Assembly (NCBI RefSeq): GCF_905171765.1
Contig: NC_053390.1
Coordinates: 582,392,471 to 582,456,470 of the forward strand
From: Bufo bufo
Taxonomy: Eukaryota > Chordata > Amphibia > Anura > Bufonidae
Length of the DNA: 64,000 bases
Reading direction: 5' to 3'
The notes under the pieces were generated by a model. The model did not search any database, had not been told where the DNA came from, and saw nothing but the letters and a program-made list of their open reading frames with translations. How positions within the stretch are numbered: the stretch's first letter is position 1; each line of letters starts with the position of its first letter. Below, one piece after another: positions 23,225 through 35,045 of this stretch. The translations under genes and the position numbers were made by a program.

Positions 23225-24905
23225 ATCTGGCTTCATGTCAGCGCAGAATCAGTCTTCATGTCATAGCAGAGAATCAGGCTTCACGTCACCCACCACTGGA
23301 ACAGGCCACTGTCACACATTTAGGCCCCGGCACCCAGGCAGAAGAGAGAGGTCCCGTAACAGAGAATCTGGCCTGATGTCAGCACAGAATCTGTCTTCAT
23401 GTCATAGCAGAGAATCAGGCTTCACGTCACCCACCACTGGAACAGGCCACTGTCACACATTTAGGCCCCGGCACCCAGACAGAGGAGAGCGGTCCCGTAA
23501 CAGAGAATCTGGCCTTATGTCAGCGCAGAATCTGTCTTCATGTCATAGCAGAGAATCAGGCTTCACGTCACCCACCACTGGAACAGGCCACTGTCACACA
23601 TTTAGGCCCAGGCACCCAGGCAGAGGAGAGAGGTCCCGTAACAAAGAATCTGGCCTTATGTCAGCGCAGAATCTGTCTTCATGTCATAGCAAAAAATCAA
23701 ACTTCACGTCACCCACCACTGGAACAGGCCACTGTCACACATTTAGGCCCAGGCACCCAGGCAGAGGAGAGAGGTCCCGTAACAGAGAATCTGGCCTTAT
23801 GTCAGCGCAGAATCTGTCTTCATGTCATAGCAGAGAATCAGGCATCACGTCACCCACCACTGGAACAGGCCACTGTCACACATTTAGGCCCAGGCACCCA
23901 GGCAGAGGAGAGAGGTCCCGTAACAGAGAATCTGGCCTTATGTCAGCGCAGAATCTGTCTTCATGTCATAGCAGAGAATCAGGCTTCACGTCACCCACCA
24001 CTGGAACAGGCCACTGTCACACATTTAGGCCCAGGCACCCAGACAGAGGAGAGAGGTCCTGTAACAGAGAATCTGGCCTTATGTCAGCGCAGAATCTGTC
24101 TTCATGTCATAGCAGAGAATCAGGCTTCACGTCACCCACCACTGGAACAGGCCACTGTCACATATTTAGGCCCAGGCACCCAGGCAGAGGAGAGAGGTCC
24201 CGTAACAGAGAATCTGGCCTTATGTCAGCGCAGAATCAGTCTTCATGTCATAGCAGAGAATCAGGCTTCACGTCACCCACCACTGGAAAAGGCCACTGTC
24301 ACACATTTAGGCCCCGGCACCCAGGCAGAGGAGAGAGGTCCCGTAACAGAGAATCTGGCCTTATGTCAGCGCAGAATCTGTATTCATGTCATAGCAGAGA
24401 ATCAGGCTTCACGTCACCCACCACTGGAACAGGCCACTGTCACACATTTAGGCCCCGGCACCCAGACAGAGGAGAGCGGTCCCGTAACAGAGAATCTGGC
24501 CTTATGTCAGCGCAGAATCTGTCTTCATGTCATATCAGAGAATCAGGCTTCACGTCACCCACCACTGGAACAGGCCACTGTCACACATTTAGGCCCCGGC
24601 ACCCAGACAGAGGAGAGCGGTCCCGTAACAGAGAATCTGGCCTTATGTCAGCGCAGAATCTGTCTTCATGTCATAGCAGAGAATCAGGCTTCACGTCACC
24701 CACCACTGGAACAGGCCACTGTCACACATTTAGGCCCAGGCACCCAGGCAGAGGAGAGAGGTCCTGTAACAGAGAATCTGGCCTTATGTCAGCGCAGAAT
24801 CTGTATTCATGTCATAGCAGAGAATCAGGCTTCACGTCACCCACCACTGGAACAGGCCACTGTCACACATTTAGGCCCCGGCACCCAGACAGAGGAGAGG
24901 TTCAT
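23225..24905. repeat. 141-bp satellite array, 12 units
   Basis: Units contain CTTATGTCAGCGCAGAATCT, GCTTCACGTCACCCACCACT and CACACATTTAGGCCC blocks, with 90-99% identity judged by eye. The unit is 47 codons, so the plus strand shows a 565-codon open frame at 23235-24932 made of 12 repeats of a 47-residue sequence. No protein domain is recognisable and the frame is probably a by-product. No unit carries an indel, which suggests recent homogenisation. Confidence 0.93.
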
Positions 24906-25016
24906 TCAACTTTGGGTTGCCCCGCAATATAATGGTAAAATGAAATAAAAAATAGTATGGAATGAGGAAGTGCCCTGGAGTAGAATAATATATTGTTAAG
25001 GGGAGGTAGTTAATAT

Positions 25017-28000
25017 CTAATCTGCACAAGGGATGGACAGGTCCTGTGGGATCCATGCCTGGTTCATTTTTATGAACGTCAGCTTGTCCACATTGGCTGT
25101 AGACAGGCGGCTGCGTTTGTCTGTAATGACGCCCCCTGCCGTGCTGAATACACGTTCAGACAAAACGCTGGCCGCCGGGCAGGCCAGCACCTCCAAGGCA
25201 TAAAAGGCTAGCTCTGGCCACGTGGACAATTTGGAGACCCAGAAGTTGAATGGGGCTGAACCATCAGACAGTACGTGGAGGGGTGTGCACAGGTACTGTT
25301 CCACCATGTTAGTGAAATGTTGCCTCCTGCTAACACGTTCCGTATCAGGTGGTGGTGCAGTTAGCTGTGGCGTGGTGACAAAACTTTTCCACATCTCTGC
25401 CATGCTAACCCTGCCCTCAGAGGAGCTGGCCGTGACACAGCTGCGTTGGCGACCTCTTGCTCCTCATCTGCCTTCGCCTTGGGCTTCCATTGGTTCCCCT
25501 GTGACATTTGGGAAAGCTCTCAGTAGCGCGTCTACCAACGTGCGCTTGTACTCGCGCATCTTCCTATCACGCTCCAGTGTAGGAAGTAAGGTGGGCACAT
25601 TGTCTTTGTACCGGGGATCCAGCAGGGTGGCAACCCAGTATTCCGCACACGTTAAAATGTGGGCAACTCTGCTGTCGTTGCGCAGGCACTGCAGCATGTA
25701 GTCGCTCATGTGTGCCAGGCTGCCCAGAGGTAAGGACAAGCTGTCCTCTGTGGGAGGCGTATCGTCATCGTCCTGTGTTTCCCCCCAGCCACGCACCAGT
25801 GATGGGCCCGAGCTGCTTTGGGTGCCACCCCGCTGTGAACATGCTTCATCCTCATCCTCCTCCACCTCCTCCTTATCCTCATCCTCCTCGTCCTCCAGTA
25901 GTGGGCCCTGTCTGGCCACATTTGTACCTGGCCTCTGGTGTTGCAAAAAACCTCCCTCTGAGTCACTTTGAAGAGACTGGCCTGAAAGTGCTAAAAATGA
26001 CCCCTCTTCCTCCTCTTCCTCCTGGGCCACCTCCTCTTCCATCATCGCCCTAAGTGTTTTCTCAAGGAGACATAGAAGTGGTATTGTAACGCTGATACCG
26101 GCGTCATCGCCACTGGCCATGTTGGTGGAGGACTCGAAACAGCGCAACAGGGCACACAGGTCTCGCATGGAGGCCCAGTCATTAATGGTGAAGTGTGTCT
26201 GATCCGCAGTGCGACTGACCCGTGCGTGCTGCAGCTGAAACTCCACTATGGCCTGCTCCTGCTCGCACAGTCTGTCCAGCATATGCAAGGTGGAGTTCCA
26301 CCTGGTGGGTACGTCGCATATGAGGCGGTGAGAGGGAAGGCCGAAGTTACGCTGTAGCGCAGACAGGCGAGCAGCGGCAGGGTGTGAACGCCGGAAGCGC
26401 GAACAGACGGCCCGCACTTTATGCAGCAGCTCTGACATGCCGGGGTAGTTGCGAATGAACTTCTGCACCACCAAATTCAGCACATGCGCCAGGCAAGGGA
26501 TGTGCGTCAAACCGGCTAGTCCCAGAGCTGCAACGAGATTTCGCCCATTATTGCACACCACCAGGCCGGGCTTGAGGCTCACCGGCAGCAACCACTCGTC
26601 GGTCTGTTGTTCTATACCCCGCCACAACTCCTGTGCGGTGTGGGGCCTGTCCCCCAAACATATGAGTTTCAGAATGGGCTGCTGACGTTTACCCCGTGCT
26701 GTGCTGAAGTTGGTGGTGAAGGTGTGTGGCTGACTGGATGAGCAGGTGGAAGAAGAGGAGGAGGAAGCTGAGTAGGAGGAGGAGGAGACAGGAGGCAAAG
26801 AATGTTGCCCTGCGATCCTTTGTGGCGGAAGGACGTGCGCCAAACAGCTCTCCGCCTGGGGCCCAGCCGCCACTACATTTACCCAGTGTGCAGTTAGGGA
26901 GATATAGCGTCCCTGGCCGTGTTTACTGGTCCACGTATCTGTGGTTAGGTGGACCTTGCCACAGATGGCGTTGCGCAGTGCACACTTGATTTTATCGGAG
27001 ACTTGTTTGTGCAGGGAAGGCACGGCTCTCTTGGAGAAGTAGTGGCGGCTGGGAACAACATACTGTGGGACAGCAAGTGACATGAGCTGTTTGAAGCTGT
27101 GTGTGTCCACCAGCCTAAATGACAGCATTTCATAGGCCAGTAGTTTAGAAATGCTGGCATTCAGGGCCAGGGATCGAGGGTGGCTAGGTGGGAATTTACG
27201 CTTTCTCTCAAATGTTTGTGAGATGGAGAGCTGAACGCTGCCGTGTGACATGGTTGAGATGCTTGGTGACGTAGCTGGTGGTGTTGGTGGTACATCCCAT
27301 GTTTGCTGGGCGGCAGGTGCCAACGTTCCTCCAGAGGCGGAGGAAGAGGCCGAGGCGGCGGCAGCAGCAGAAGAGGCCGAGGCAGCAGCAGCAGAAGAGG
27401 TAGCAGGGGGAGCCTGAGTGACTTCTTTGTTTTTAAGGTGTTTACTCCACTGCAGTTCATGCTTTGCATGCAGGTGCCTGGTCATGCAGGTTGTGCTAAG
27501 GTTCAGAACGTTAATGCCTCGCTTCAGGCTCTGATGGCACAGCGTGCAAACCACTCGGGTCTTGTCGTCAGCACATTGTTTGAAGAAGTGCCATGCCAGG
27601 GAACTCCTTGAAGCTGCCTTTGAGGTGCTCGGTCCCAGATGGCGGCGGTCAGTAGCAGGCGGAGTCTCTTGGCGGCGGGTGTTCTGATTTTGCCCACTGC
27701 TCCCTCTTTTGCTACGCTGTTGGCTCTGTCTCACCACTGCCTCTTCCTCCGAACTGTGAAAGTCAGTGGCACGACCTTCATTTCATGTGGGGTCTAGGAC
27801 CTCATCGTCCCCTGCATCGTCTTCCACCCAGTCTTGATCCATGACCTCCTGTTCAGTCTGCACACTGCAGAAAGACGCAGTAGTTGGCACCTGTGTTTCG
27901 TCATCATCAGAGACGTGCTGAGGTGGTATTCCCATGTCCTCATCATCAGGAAAAATAAGTGGTTGTGCGTTAGTGCATTCTATCTCTTCCACCCCTGGGG

Positions 28001-28442
28001 ATGGGCTAGGTGGATGCCCTTGAGAAACCCTGGCAGCAGAGTCTTCAAACAGCACAAGAGACTGCTGCATAACTTGAGGCTCAGACAGTTTCCCTGATAT
28101 GCATGGGGGTGATGTGACAGACCGATGGGCTTGGTTTTCATGCGCCATCTGTGCGCTTTCTGCAGAAGACTGGGTGGGAGATAATGTGAACGTGCTGGAT
28201 CCACTGTCGGCCACCCAATTGACTAATGCCTGCACCTGCTCAGGCCTTACCATCCTTAGAACGGCATTGGGCCCCACCAAATATTGCTGTAAATTCTGCT
28301 GGCTACTGGGACCTGAGGTAGTTGGTTCACTAGGACGTGTGGCTGTGGCAGAACGGCCACGTCCTCTCCCAGCACCAGAGGGTCCACTAACACCACCACG
28401 ACCATGTCCACGTCCGCGTCCCTTATTAGATGTTTTCCTCAT
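25017..28442 (-). pseudogene. hAT-1 transposase, near-complete single frame with two TGA codons
   Basis: One minus-strand frame runs 28442 to 25017 (about 1140 codons), interrupted only by TGA at 27783-27785 and 25464-25466. The N-terminal part starts MRKTSNKGRGRGHGRGG. The middle part, counted from 27737, has a BED-type zinc finger (C64, C67, H88, H93), Ala/Ser-rich linkers, the first catalytic aspartate in LTTDTWTS (D267) and an acidic insertion. The hAT dimerisation domain (SERVFSTAGGVITDKRSRL) lies at 25403-25017. The position of the second catalytic aspartate reads VCNNGRN (N396), a probable Asp-to-Asn change. The 3568 copy keeps TGG where 27783 reads TGA. So the copy is recently dead and shows only a handful of lesions. 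The promoter-like block lies 5 kb upstream, beyond the 295-bp array. Confidence 0.93.
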
Positions 28443-28844
28443 TGTTCCCGTTCACCACAATTTTGAGAATGGCAAATTTGGGAATGGTTTTTCAACCCAG
28501 AAAAAAAAGTGTGCTTTTACGGTCACTACAAATAACTTGACCAGCTAAAACAGTAGAGATTTGGTTAAATAGAGATGTGAGGCCTGTTTTTTTTTTGCGC
28601 TGTGTGACAGGTATAGGTTTAATCACAGAATCAGATTTCTATCAGCACGCTAGCGTGTGTCTTAGGTTTTTCTGAATGACACTATCACTAGCTTCAATGT
28701 AAGATATTTTTTTTGGGATAGATTTCAAGTAGGCCTCAAATACCAGAAACTAGTTATTTTGAGAATGGCAAATTTGGGAATGGTTTTTCAACCCAGAAAA
28801 AAAAGTGTGCTTTTACGGTCACTACAAATAACTTGACCAGTTAA

Positions 28845-29286
28845 GGCTACTTTCACACTAGCGTTCTGCTGTCCGCTCGTGAGCTCCGTTTGAAGGGGCT
28901 CACGAGCGGAGCAGAATGCTTCCGTCCAGCCCTGATGCAGTCTGAATGGATGCGGATCCGCTCAGACTGCATCAGTCTGGCGGCGTTCAGCCTCCGCTCC
29001 GCTCGCCTCCGCACGGCCAGGCGGACAGCTGAACGCTGCTTGCAGCGTTCGGGTGTCCGCCTGGCCGTGCGGAGGCGAGCGGATCCGTCCACACTTACAA
29101 TGTAAGTCAATGGGGACGGATCCGCTTGAAGATGACACAATGTGGCTCAATCTTCAAGCGGATCCGTTCCCCATTGACTTTCAATGTAAAGTCTGAACGG
29201 ATCTGCTCAGGCTACTTTCACACTTAGAAAATTTTCTAAGTTTTAATGCAGACGGATCCGCTCCGAACGCTAGTGTGAAAGTAGCC
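28845..29286. mobile_element. PIF/Harbinger-like palindromic MITE, copy 1
   Basis: The ends GGCTACTTTCACACTAGCG and CGCTAGTGTGAAAGTAGCC are perfect inverted repeats flanked by TAA on each side (28842-28844, 29287-29289). The interior is also largely palindromic. A 3-bp TWA duplication fits PIF/Harbinger insertion. It interrupts a satellite unit between GACCAG and AACAGTA. Confidence 0.88.
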
Positions 29287-30765
29287 TAAAACAGTAGAGA
29301 TTTGGTTAAATAGAGATGTGAGGCCTGTTTTTTTTTGCGCTGTGTGACAGGTATAGGTTTAATCACAGAATCAGATTTCTATCAGCACGCTAGCGTGTGT
29401 CTTAGGTTTTTCTGAATGACACTATCACTAGCTTCAATGCAAGATATTCTGTTTGGGATAGATTTCAAGTAGGCCTCAAATACCAGAAACTAGTTATTTT
29501 GAGAATGGCAAATTTGGGAATGGTTTTTCAACCCAGAAAAAAAGTGTGCTTTTACGGTCACTACAAATAACTTGACCAGCTAAAACAGTAGAGATTTGGT
29601 TAAATAGAGATGTGAGGCCTGGTTTTTTTTTGCGCTGTGTGACAGGTATAGGTTTAATCACAGAATCAGATTTCTATCAGCATGCTAGCGTGTGTCTTAG
29701 GTTTTTTTGAATGACACTATCACTAGCTTCAATGTAAGATATTCTTTTTGGGATAGATTTCAAGTAGGCATCGAATACCAGAAACTAGTTATTTTGAGAA
29801 TGACAAATTTGGGAATGGTTTTTCAACCCAGAAAAAAAAGTGTGCTTTTACGGTCACTACAAATAACTTGACCAGCTAAAACAGTACAGATTTGGTTAAA
29901 TAGAGATGTGAGGCCTGTTTTTTTTTGCGCTGTGTGACAGGTATAGGTTTAATCACAGAATCAGATTTCTATCAGCACGCTAGCATGTGTCTTAGGTTTT
30001 TCTGAATGACACTATCACTAGCTTCAATGTAAGATATTCTGTTTGGGATAGATTTCAAGTAGGCCTCAAATACCAGAAACTAGTTATTATGAGAATGGCA
30101 AATTTGGGAATGGTTTTTCAACCCAGAAAAAAAAAGTGTGCTTTTACGGTCACTACAAATAACTTGACCAGCTAAAACAGTACAGATTTGGTTAAATAGA
30201 GATGTGAGGCCTGTTTTTTTTTGCGCTGTGTGACAGGTATAGGTTTAATCACAGAATCAGATTTCTATCAGCACGCTAGCGTGTGTCTTAGGTTTTTCTG
30301 AATGACACTATCACTAGCTTCAATGTAAGATATTCTTTTTGGGATAGATTTCAAGTAGGCCTCAAATACCAGAAACTAGTTATTTTGAGAATGGCAAATT
30401 TGGGAATGGTTTTTCAACCCAGAAAAAAAAGTGTGCTTTTACGGTCACTACAAATAACTTGACCAGCTAAAACAGTACAGATTTGGTTAAATAGAGATCT
30501 GAGGCCTGTTTTTTTTTGCGCTGTGTGACAGGTATAGGTTTAATCACAGAATCAGATTTCTATCAGCATGCTAGCGTGTGTCTTAGGTTTTTCTGAATGA
30601 CACTATCACTAGCTTCAATGTAAGATATTCTGTTTGGGATAGATTTCAAGTAGGTCTCAAATACCAGAAACTAGTTATTTTGAGAATGGCAAATTTGGGA
30701 ATGGTTTTTCAACCCAGAAAAAAAAGTGTGCTTTTACGGTCACTACAAATAACTTGACCAGCTAA

Positions 30766-31274
30766 GGCTACTTTCACACTAGCGTTCTGCTGTCCGCTCG
30801 TGAGCTCCGTTTGAAGTGGCTCACGAGCGGAGCAGAACGCTTCCGTCCAGCCCTGATGCAGTCTGAATGGATGCGGATCCGCTCAGACTGCATCAGTCTG
30901 GCGGCGTTCAGCCTCCGCTCCGCTCGCCTCCGCACGGCCAGGCGGACAGCTGAACGCTGCTTGCAGCGTTCGGGTGTCCGCCTGGCCGTGCGGAGGCGAG
31001 CGGATCCGTCCACACTTACAATGTAAGTCAATGGGGACGGATCCGCTTGAAGATGACACAATGTGGCTCAATCTTCAAGCGGATCCGTTCCCCATTGACT
31101 TTCAATGTAAAGTCTGAACGGATCCGCTCAGGCTACTTTCACACTTAGAAAATTTTCTAAGTTTTAATGCAGACGGATCCGTTCTGAACGGATGCGAACG
31201 TCTGCATTATCGGAGCGGATCCGTCTGATGAAACATCAGACGGATCCGCTCCGAACGTTAGTGTGAAAGTAGCC
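30766..31274. mobile_element. PIF/Harbinger-like palindromic MITE, copy 2
   Basis: Nearly identical to the copy at 28845 and at the same position of the satellite unit, with the same TAA flanks (30763-30765, 31275-31277). It carries about 67 bp more near its right end (31180-31250 region), itself a short palindrome. It most likely spread with the satellite and not by a second insertion. Confidence 0.88.
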
Positions 31275-33099
31275 TAAAACAGTAGAGATTTGGTTAAATA
31301 GAGATGTGAGGCCTGTTTTTTTTTGCGCTGTGTGACAGGTATAGGTTTAATCACAGAATCAGATTTCTATCAGCACGCTAGCGTGTGTCTTAGGTTTTTC
31401 TGAATGACACTATCACTAGCTTTAATGCAAGATATTCTGTTTGGGATAGATTTCAAGTAGGCCTCGAATACCAGAAACTAGTTATTTTGAGAATGACAAA
31501 TTTGGGAATGGTTTTTCAACCCAGAAAAAAAAGTGTGCTTTTACGGTCACTACAAATAACTTGACCAGCTAAAACAGTAGAGATTTGGTTAAATAGAGAT
31601 GTGAGGCCTGTTTTTTTTTGCGCTGTGTGACAGGTATAGGTTTAATCACAGAATCAGATTTCTATCAGCACGCTAGCGTGTGTCTTAGGTTTTTCTGAAT
31701 GACACTATCACTAGCTTCAATGTAAGATATTCTTTTTGGGATAGATTTCAAGTAGGCCTCAAATACCAGAAACTAGTTATTTTGAGAATGGCAAATTTGG
31801 GAATGGTTTTTCAACCCAGAAAAAAAAGTGTGCTTTTACGGTCACTACAAATAACTTGACCAGCTAAAACAGTACAGATTTGGTTAAATAGAGATGTGAG
31901 GCCTGTTTTTTTTTGCGCTGTGTGACAGGTATAGGTTTAATCACAGAATCAGATTTCTATCAGCACACTAGCGTGTGTCTTAGGTTTTTCTGAATGACAC
32001 TATCACTAGCTTCAATGTAAGATATTCTGTTTGGGATAGATTTCAAGTAGGCCTCAAATACCAGAAACTAGTTATTTTGAGAATGGCAAATTTGGGAATG
32101 GTTTTTCAACCCAGAAAAAAAAGTGTGCTTTTACGGTCACTACAAATAACTTGACCAGCTAAAACAGTACAGATTTGGTTAAATAGAGATGTGAGGCCTG
32201 TTTTTTTTTGCGCTGTGTGACAGGTATAGGTTTATTCACAGAATCAGATTTCTATCAGCACGCTAGCGTGTGTCTTAGGTTTTTCTGAATGACACTATCA
32301 CTAGCTTCAATGTAAGATATTCTTTTTGGGATAGATTTCAAGTAGGCCTCAAATACCAGAAACTAGTTATTTTGAGAATGGCAAATTTTGGAATGGTTTT
32401 TCAACCCAGAAAAAAAAGTGTGCTTTACGGTCACTACAAATAACTTGACCAGCTAAAACAGTAGAGATTTGGTTAAATAGAGATGTGAGGCCTGTTTTTT
32501 TTTGCGCTGTGTGACAGGTATAGGTTTAATCACAGAATCAGATTTCTATCAGCACGCTAGCGTGTGTCTTAGGTTTTTCTGAATGACACTATCACTAGCT
32601 TCAATGTAAGATATTCTTTTTGGGATAGATTTCAAGTAGGCCTCAAATACCAGAAACTAGTTATTTTGAGAATGGCAAATTTGGGAATGGTTTTTCAACC
32701 CAGAAAAAAAAGTGTGCTTTTACGGTCACTACAAATAACTTGACCAGCTAAAACAGTACAGATTTGGTTAAATAGAGATGTGAGGCCTGTTTTTTTTTTG
32801 CGCTGTGTGACAGGTATAGGTTTAATCACAGAATCAGATTTCTATCAGCACGCTAGCGTGTGTCTTAGGTTTTTCTGAATGACACTATCACTAGCTTCAA
32901 TGTAAGATATTCTTTTTGGGATAGATTTCAAGTAGGCCTCAAATACCAGAAACTAGTTATTTTGAGAATGGCAAATTTGGGAATGGTTTTTCAACCCAGA
33001 AAAAAAAGTGTGCTTTTACGGTCACTACAAATAACTTGACCAGCTAAAACAGTACAGATTTGGTTGAATAGAAATGTCAGGTCTATTTTTTAGGCGCTG

Positions 33100-33425
33100 G
33101 GTGACAGGCTCAACTTGCCCCTGATGTAATATATGGCCAAAAAATAACCACACTGTTGATGGTTAAATGCACTTGGGTGACACAGGCTCAGCCTGCACCA
33201 GATATAGTATATGGCCAAAAAATAATCAGACTGTCGATGGTTAAATGCACTTCGGTGACACAGGCTCAGCCTGCAGCTGATGTAGTATATGGCCAAAAAA
33301 TAACCAGACTGTTGATGGTTAAATGCACTTCGGTGACACAGGCTCAGCCTGCAGCTGATGTAGGATATAGCACAAAATAACCACACTATCGATGGTTAAA
33401 TACACTTGGTGATAGCTTTTGTGCT
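33100..33425. repeat. Diverged 69-bp-type satellite units
   Basis: Four to five units related to the 12690-14090 array (TGATGGTTAAATGCACTT, GATGTAGTATATGGCC), here about 70-85 bp with an added GACACAGGCTCAGCCTGCA block. Confidence 0.85.
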
Positions 33426-33639
33426 GGCGCACCACAAGTCACAAAATGGCCGCCGATCACCCCAGAAAAAAAGTGATCTAAAAACGCTCTGGGCAGCCTC
33501 AAAAAAGTGAGCAAGTCAATAATAGCACTTCAATGATCCACAGCTGCAGATCGATCACAGAATGAAGTCTTTTGGAGGAGTTAATCTGCCTAATCTCGCC
33601 CTAACGTTGCAGCTGCAACCTCTCCCTATACTGATCATA

Positions 33640-33790
33640 GCAGAGTGACGTGCGGCGCTACGTGACTCCAGCTTAAATAGAGGCTGGGTCACATGCTGCA
33701 CTGGCCAATCACAGCCATGCCAATAGTAGGCATGGCTGTGATGGCCTCTTGGGGCAAGTAGGATGACGCTTGTTGATTGGCTGCTTTGCA
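33640..33790 (-). promoter_or_regulatory. Promoter-like region of the complete hAT-1 element
   Basis: For minus-strand transcription, CCAAT lies at 33780-33776 and a TATA-like CTATTTAAG at 33680-33672. The same boxes recur in the 9880-14583 copy at 14345-14429. The spacing is about 20 bases longer here because of a short inserted palindrome (CAGCCATGCCAATAG...GGCATGGCTG). Confidence 0.5.
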
Positions 33791-33824
33791 GCCTTTCAAA
33801 AAGCGCCAAGAAAGAGCCGAACAC

Positions 33825-33925
33825 CGAACCCGAACCCGGACTTTTGCGAAAATGTTCGGGTTCGGGTCAATGTCACGGACACCCCAAAATTCGGTACGAA
33901 CCCGAACTATACAGTTCGGGTTCGC
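33825..33925. promoter_or_regulatory. Subterminal GTTCGGG/CCCGAAC motif cluster, right end
   Basis: At least six TTCGGG or CCGAAC strings lie in both orientations just inside the right end. The same cluster ends the 9880-14583 copy (14480-14575). These are likely transposase binding sites by analogy with other hAT elements. Confidence 0.6.
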
Positions 33926-34091
33926 TCATCCCTACCAGTGAGTTAGTTTTAAAAAGAAAAAACTGACTCCCTAGTTAGCAATTTGGTTGGTGGGATTGTT
34001 CGTACAAATAATTCCATGGATGACTAATCAGCATCAATCAAATGTATGGCAGCTTAACAAACAGCACTGTCAGATTTTATTTTTAAATTAA

Positions 34092-34431
34092 AGGGAGCCT
34101 GTCACTGGGATTTTGTGTATAGAGCTAAGGACATGGGTTGCTAGATGGCCGCTAGCACATCCGCAATACCCAGTCCCCATAGCTCTGTGTTCTTTTATTG
34201 TGTAAAAAAAACGATTTTATACATATGCAAATTACCCTGAGATGAGTCCTGTACGTGAGATGAGTCAGGGACAGGACTCATCTCAGGTTAATTTGCATAT
34301 GTATCAAATCATTTTTTTTACACAATAAAAGCACACAGAGCTATGGGGACTGGGTATTGCGGATGTGCCAGCGGCCATCTAGCAACCCATGTCCTCAGCT
34401 CTATACACAAAATCCCAGTGACAGGTTCCCT
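34092..34431. mobile_element. Palindromic piggyBac-like MITE with TTAA flanks
   Basis: Ends AGGGAGCCTGTCACTGGGAT and ATCCCAGTGACAGGTTCCCT are inverted, and the palindrome extends almost to the centre near 34250. TTAA flanks both sides (34088-34091, 34432-34435), the target of piggyBac-type elements. No coding sequence is present. Confidence 0.9.
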
Positions 34432-34435
34432 TTAA

Positions 34436-35042
34436 AACATGGTCCACAAATTATCCCTTTTTGGTGGCAGATGCCTTCTTCTTATGACTTGGTGGTCTCC
34501 ATTTTGAGAGATTCATCCAAATCGAATTGCAAAAGATTTAGACTCGGCTGGAATCTGAATTTTTGGGAAATTTGAGGCAAATTTGATTAGTCAAGACAAG
34601 ATTCATCACTAATTAAGCCCTTTAAATCATTGCATGTGCTAAATAACAAAAATGTGTCTGGTCATTAAAGCCTTTTCAAGCTTGGTCATTAAGGGGTTAC
34701 ATATCTGCTGAGAGCTTTTTTTCTTTTCCCACTGTGTCCTCTTCTTGATGCATCCAGTAGTGCTCCAGTCGTCTTTATTTCATCACTGGTATGGGGCATC
34801 ACAGTACTGCATTGGCCCTGGTTTCATATGAAAGAGTACGTTTTCTGCGAAAGAGTACGTTTTCTGCAGTTTTTAAATTAAAAAATTATGACACTCCCAG
34901 AACCATCTGTCCAATGTGATCCAGAATTGTAGCATGATGTCATACTGAATCATTTAAATAGGACAAAACATGATGTATTGACTAGTTAAACAAAAGCTGC
35001 ATTATTTCTATGTAAAAATAAAGGTTAAATGTTGTGTCTGAC
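34436..35042. other. Spacer, nothing recognised
   Basis: Mixed AT-rich sequence. A short direct repeat (AGAGTACGTTTTCTGC near 34833 and 34851) is the only structure. Confidence 0.5.
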
Positions 35043-35045
35043 TTA

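Larger units (their letters stand above)
28443..33060. repeat. 295-bp satellite array, about 12 units, with embedded MITEs
   Basis: Units contain CAGAATCAGATTTCTATCAG, GACACTATCACTAGCTTCAA and TTTTTCAACCCAGAAAAAAA. The marker GTATAGGTTT occurs near 28611, 29351, 29646, 29941, 30237, 30532, 31338, 31634, 31929, 32224, 32518 and 32815. The spacing is therefore 295 bp, except where a MITE adds about 445 or 511 bp. The array lies between the promoter-like block and the start of the transposase, so it would be in the 5' leader or an intron. Confidence 0.95.
22811..33934 (-). mobile_element. Complete hAT-1 element, 11.1 kb, satellite-loaded
   Basis: Inverted ends TAGAGTTGAGCGAAC (22811) and GTTCGCTCATCCCTA (ending 33934) are flanked by CCAGAGAG and CCAGTGAG. 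These form an 8-bp target duplication with one difference, the length made by hAT transposases. Order from left: subterminal TTCGGG motifs, 12 units of a 141-bp satellite, the minus-strand transposase, about 12 units of a 295-bp satellite carrying two MITE copies, a short 69-bp-type array, a promoter-like block and a second cluster of TTCGGG motifs. Most of the 11.1 kb is satellite, not coding sequence. Confidence 0.93.

Noticed and set aside
27303..27611. Plus-strand Gly/Arg-rich 102-codon frame
   Set aside because: Complement of the Ala/Ser linker of the hAT-1 transposase.
28853..29150. Paired open frames on both strands in the MITE
   Set aside because: Palindromic, GC-rich MITE sequence; identical frames recur at 30774-31071.
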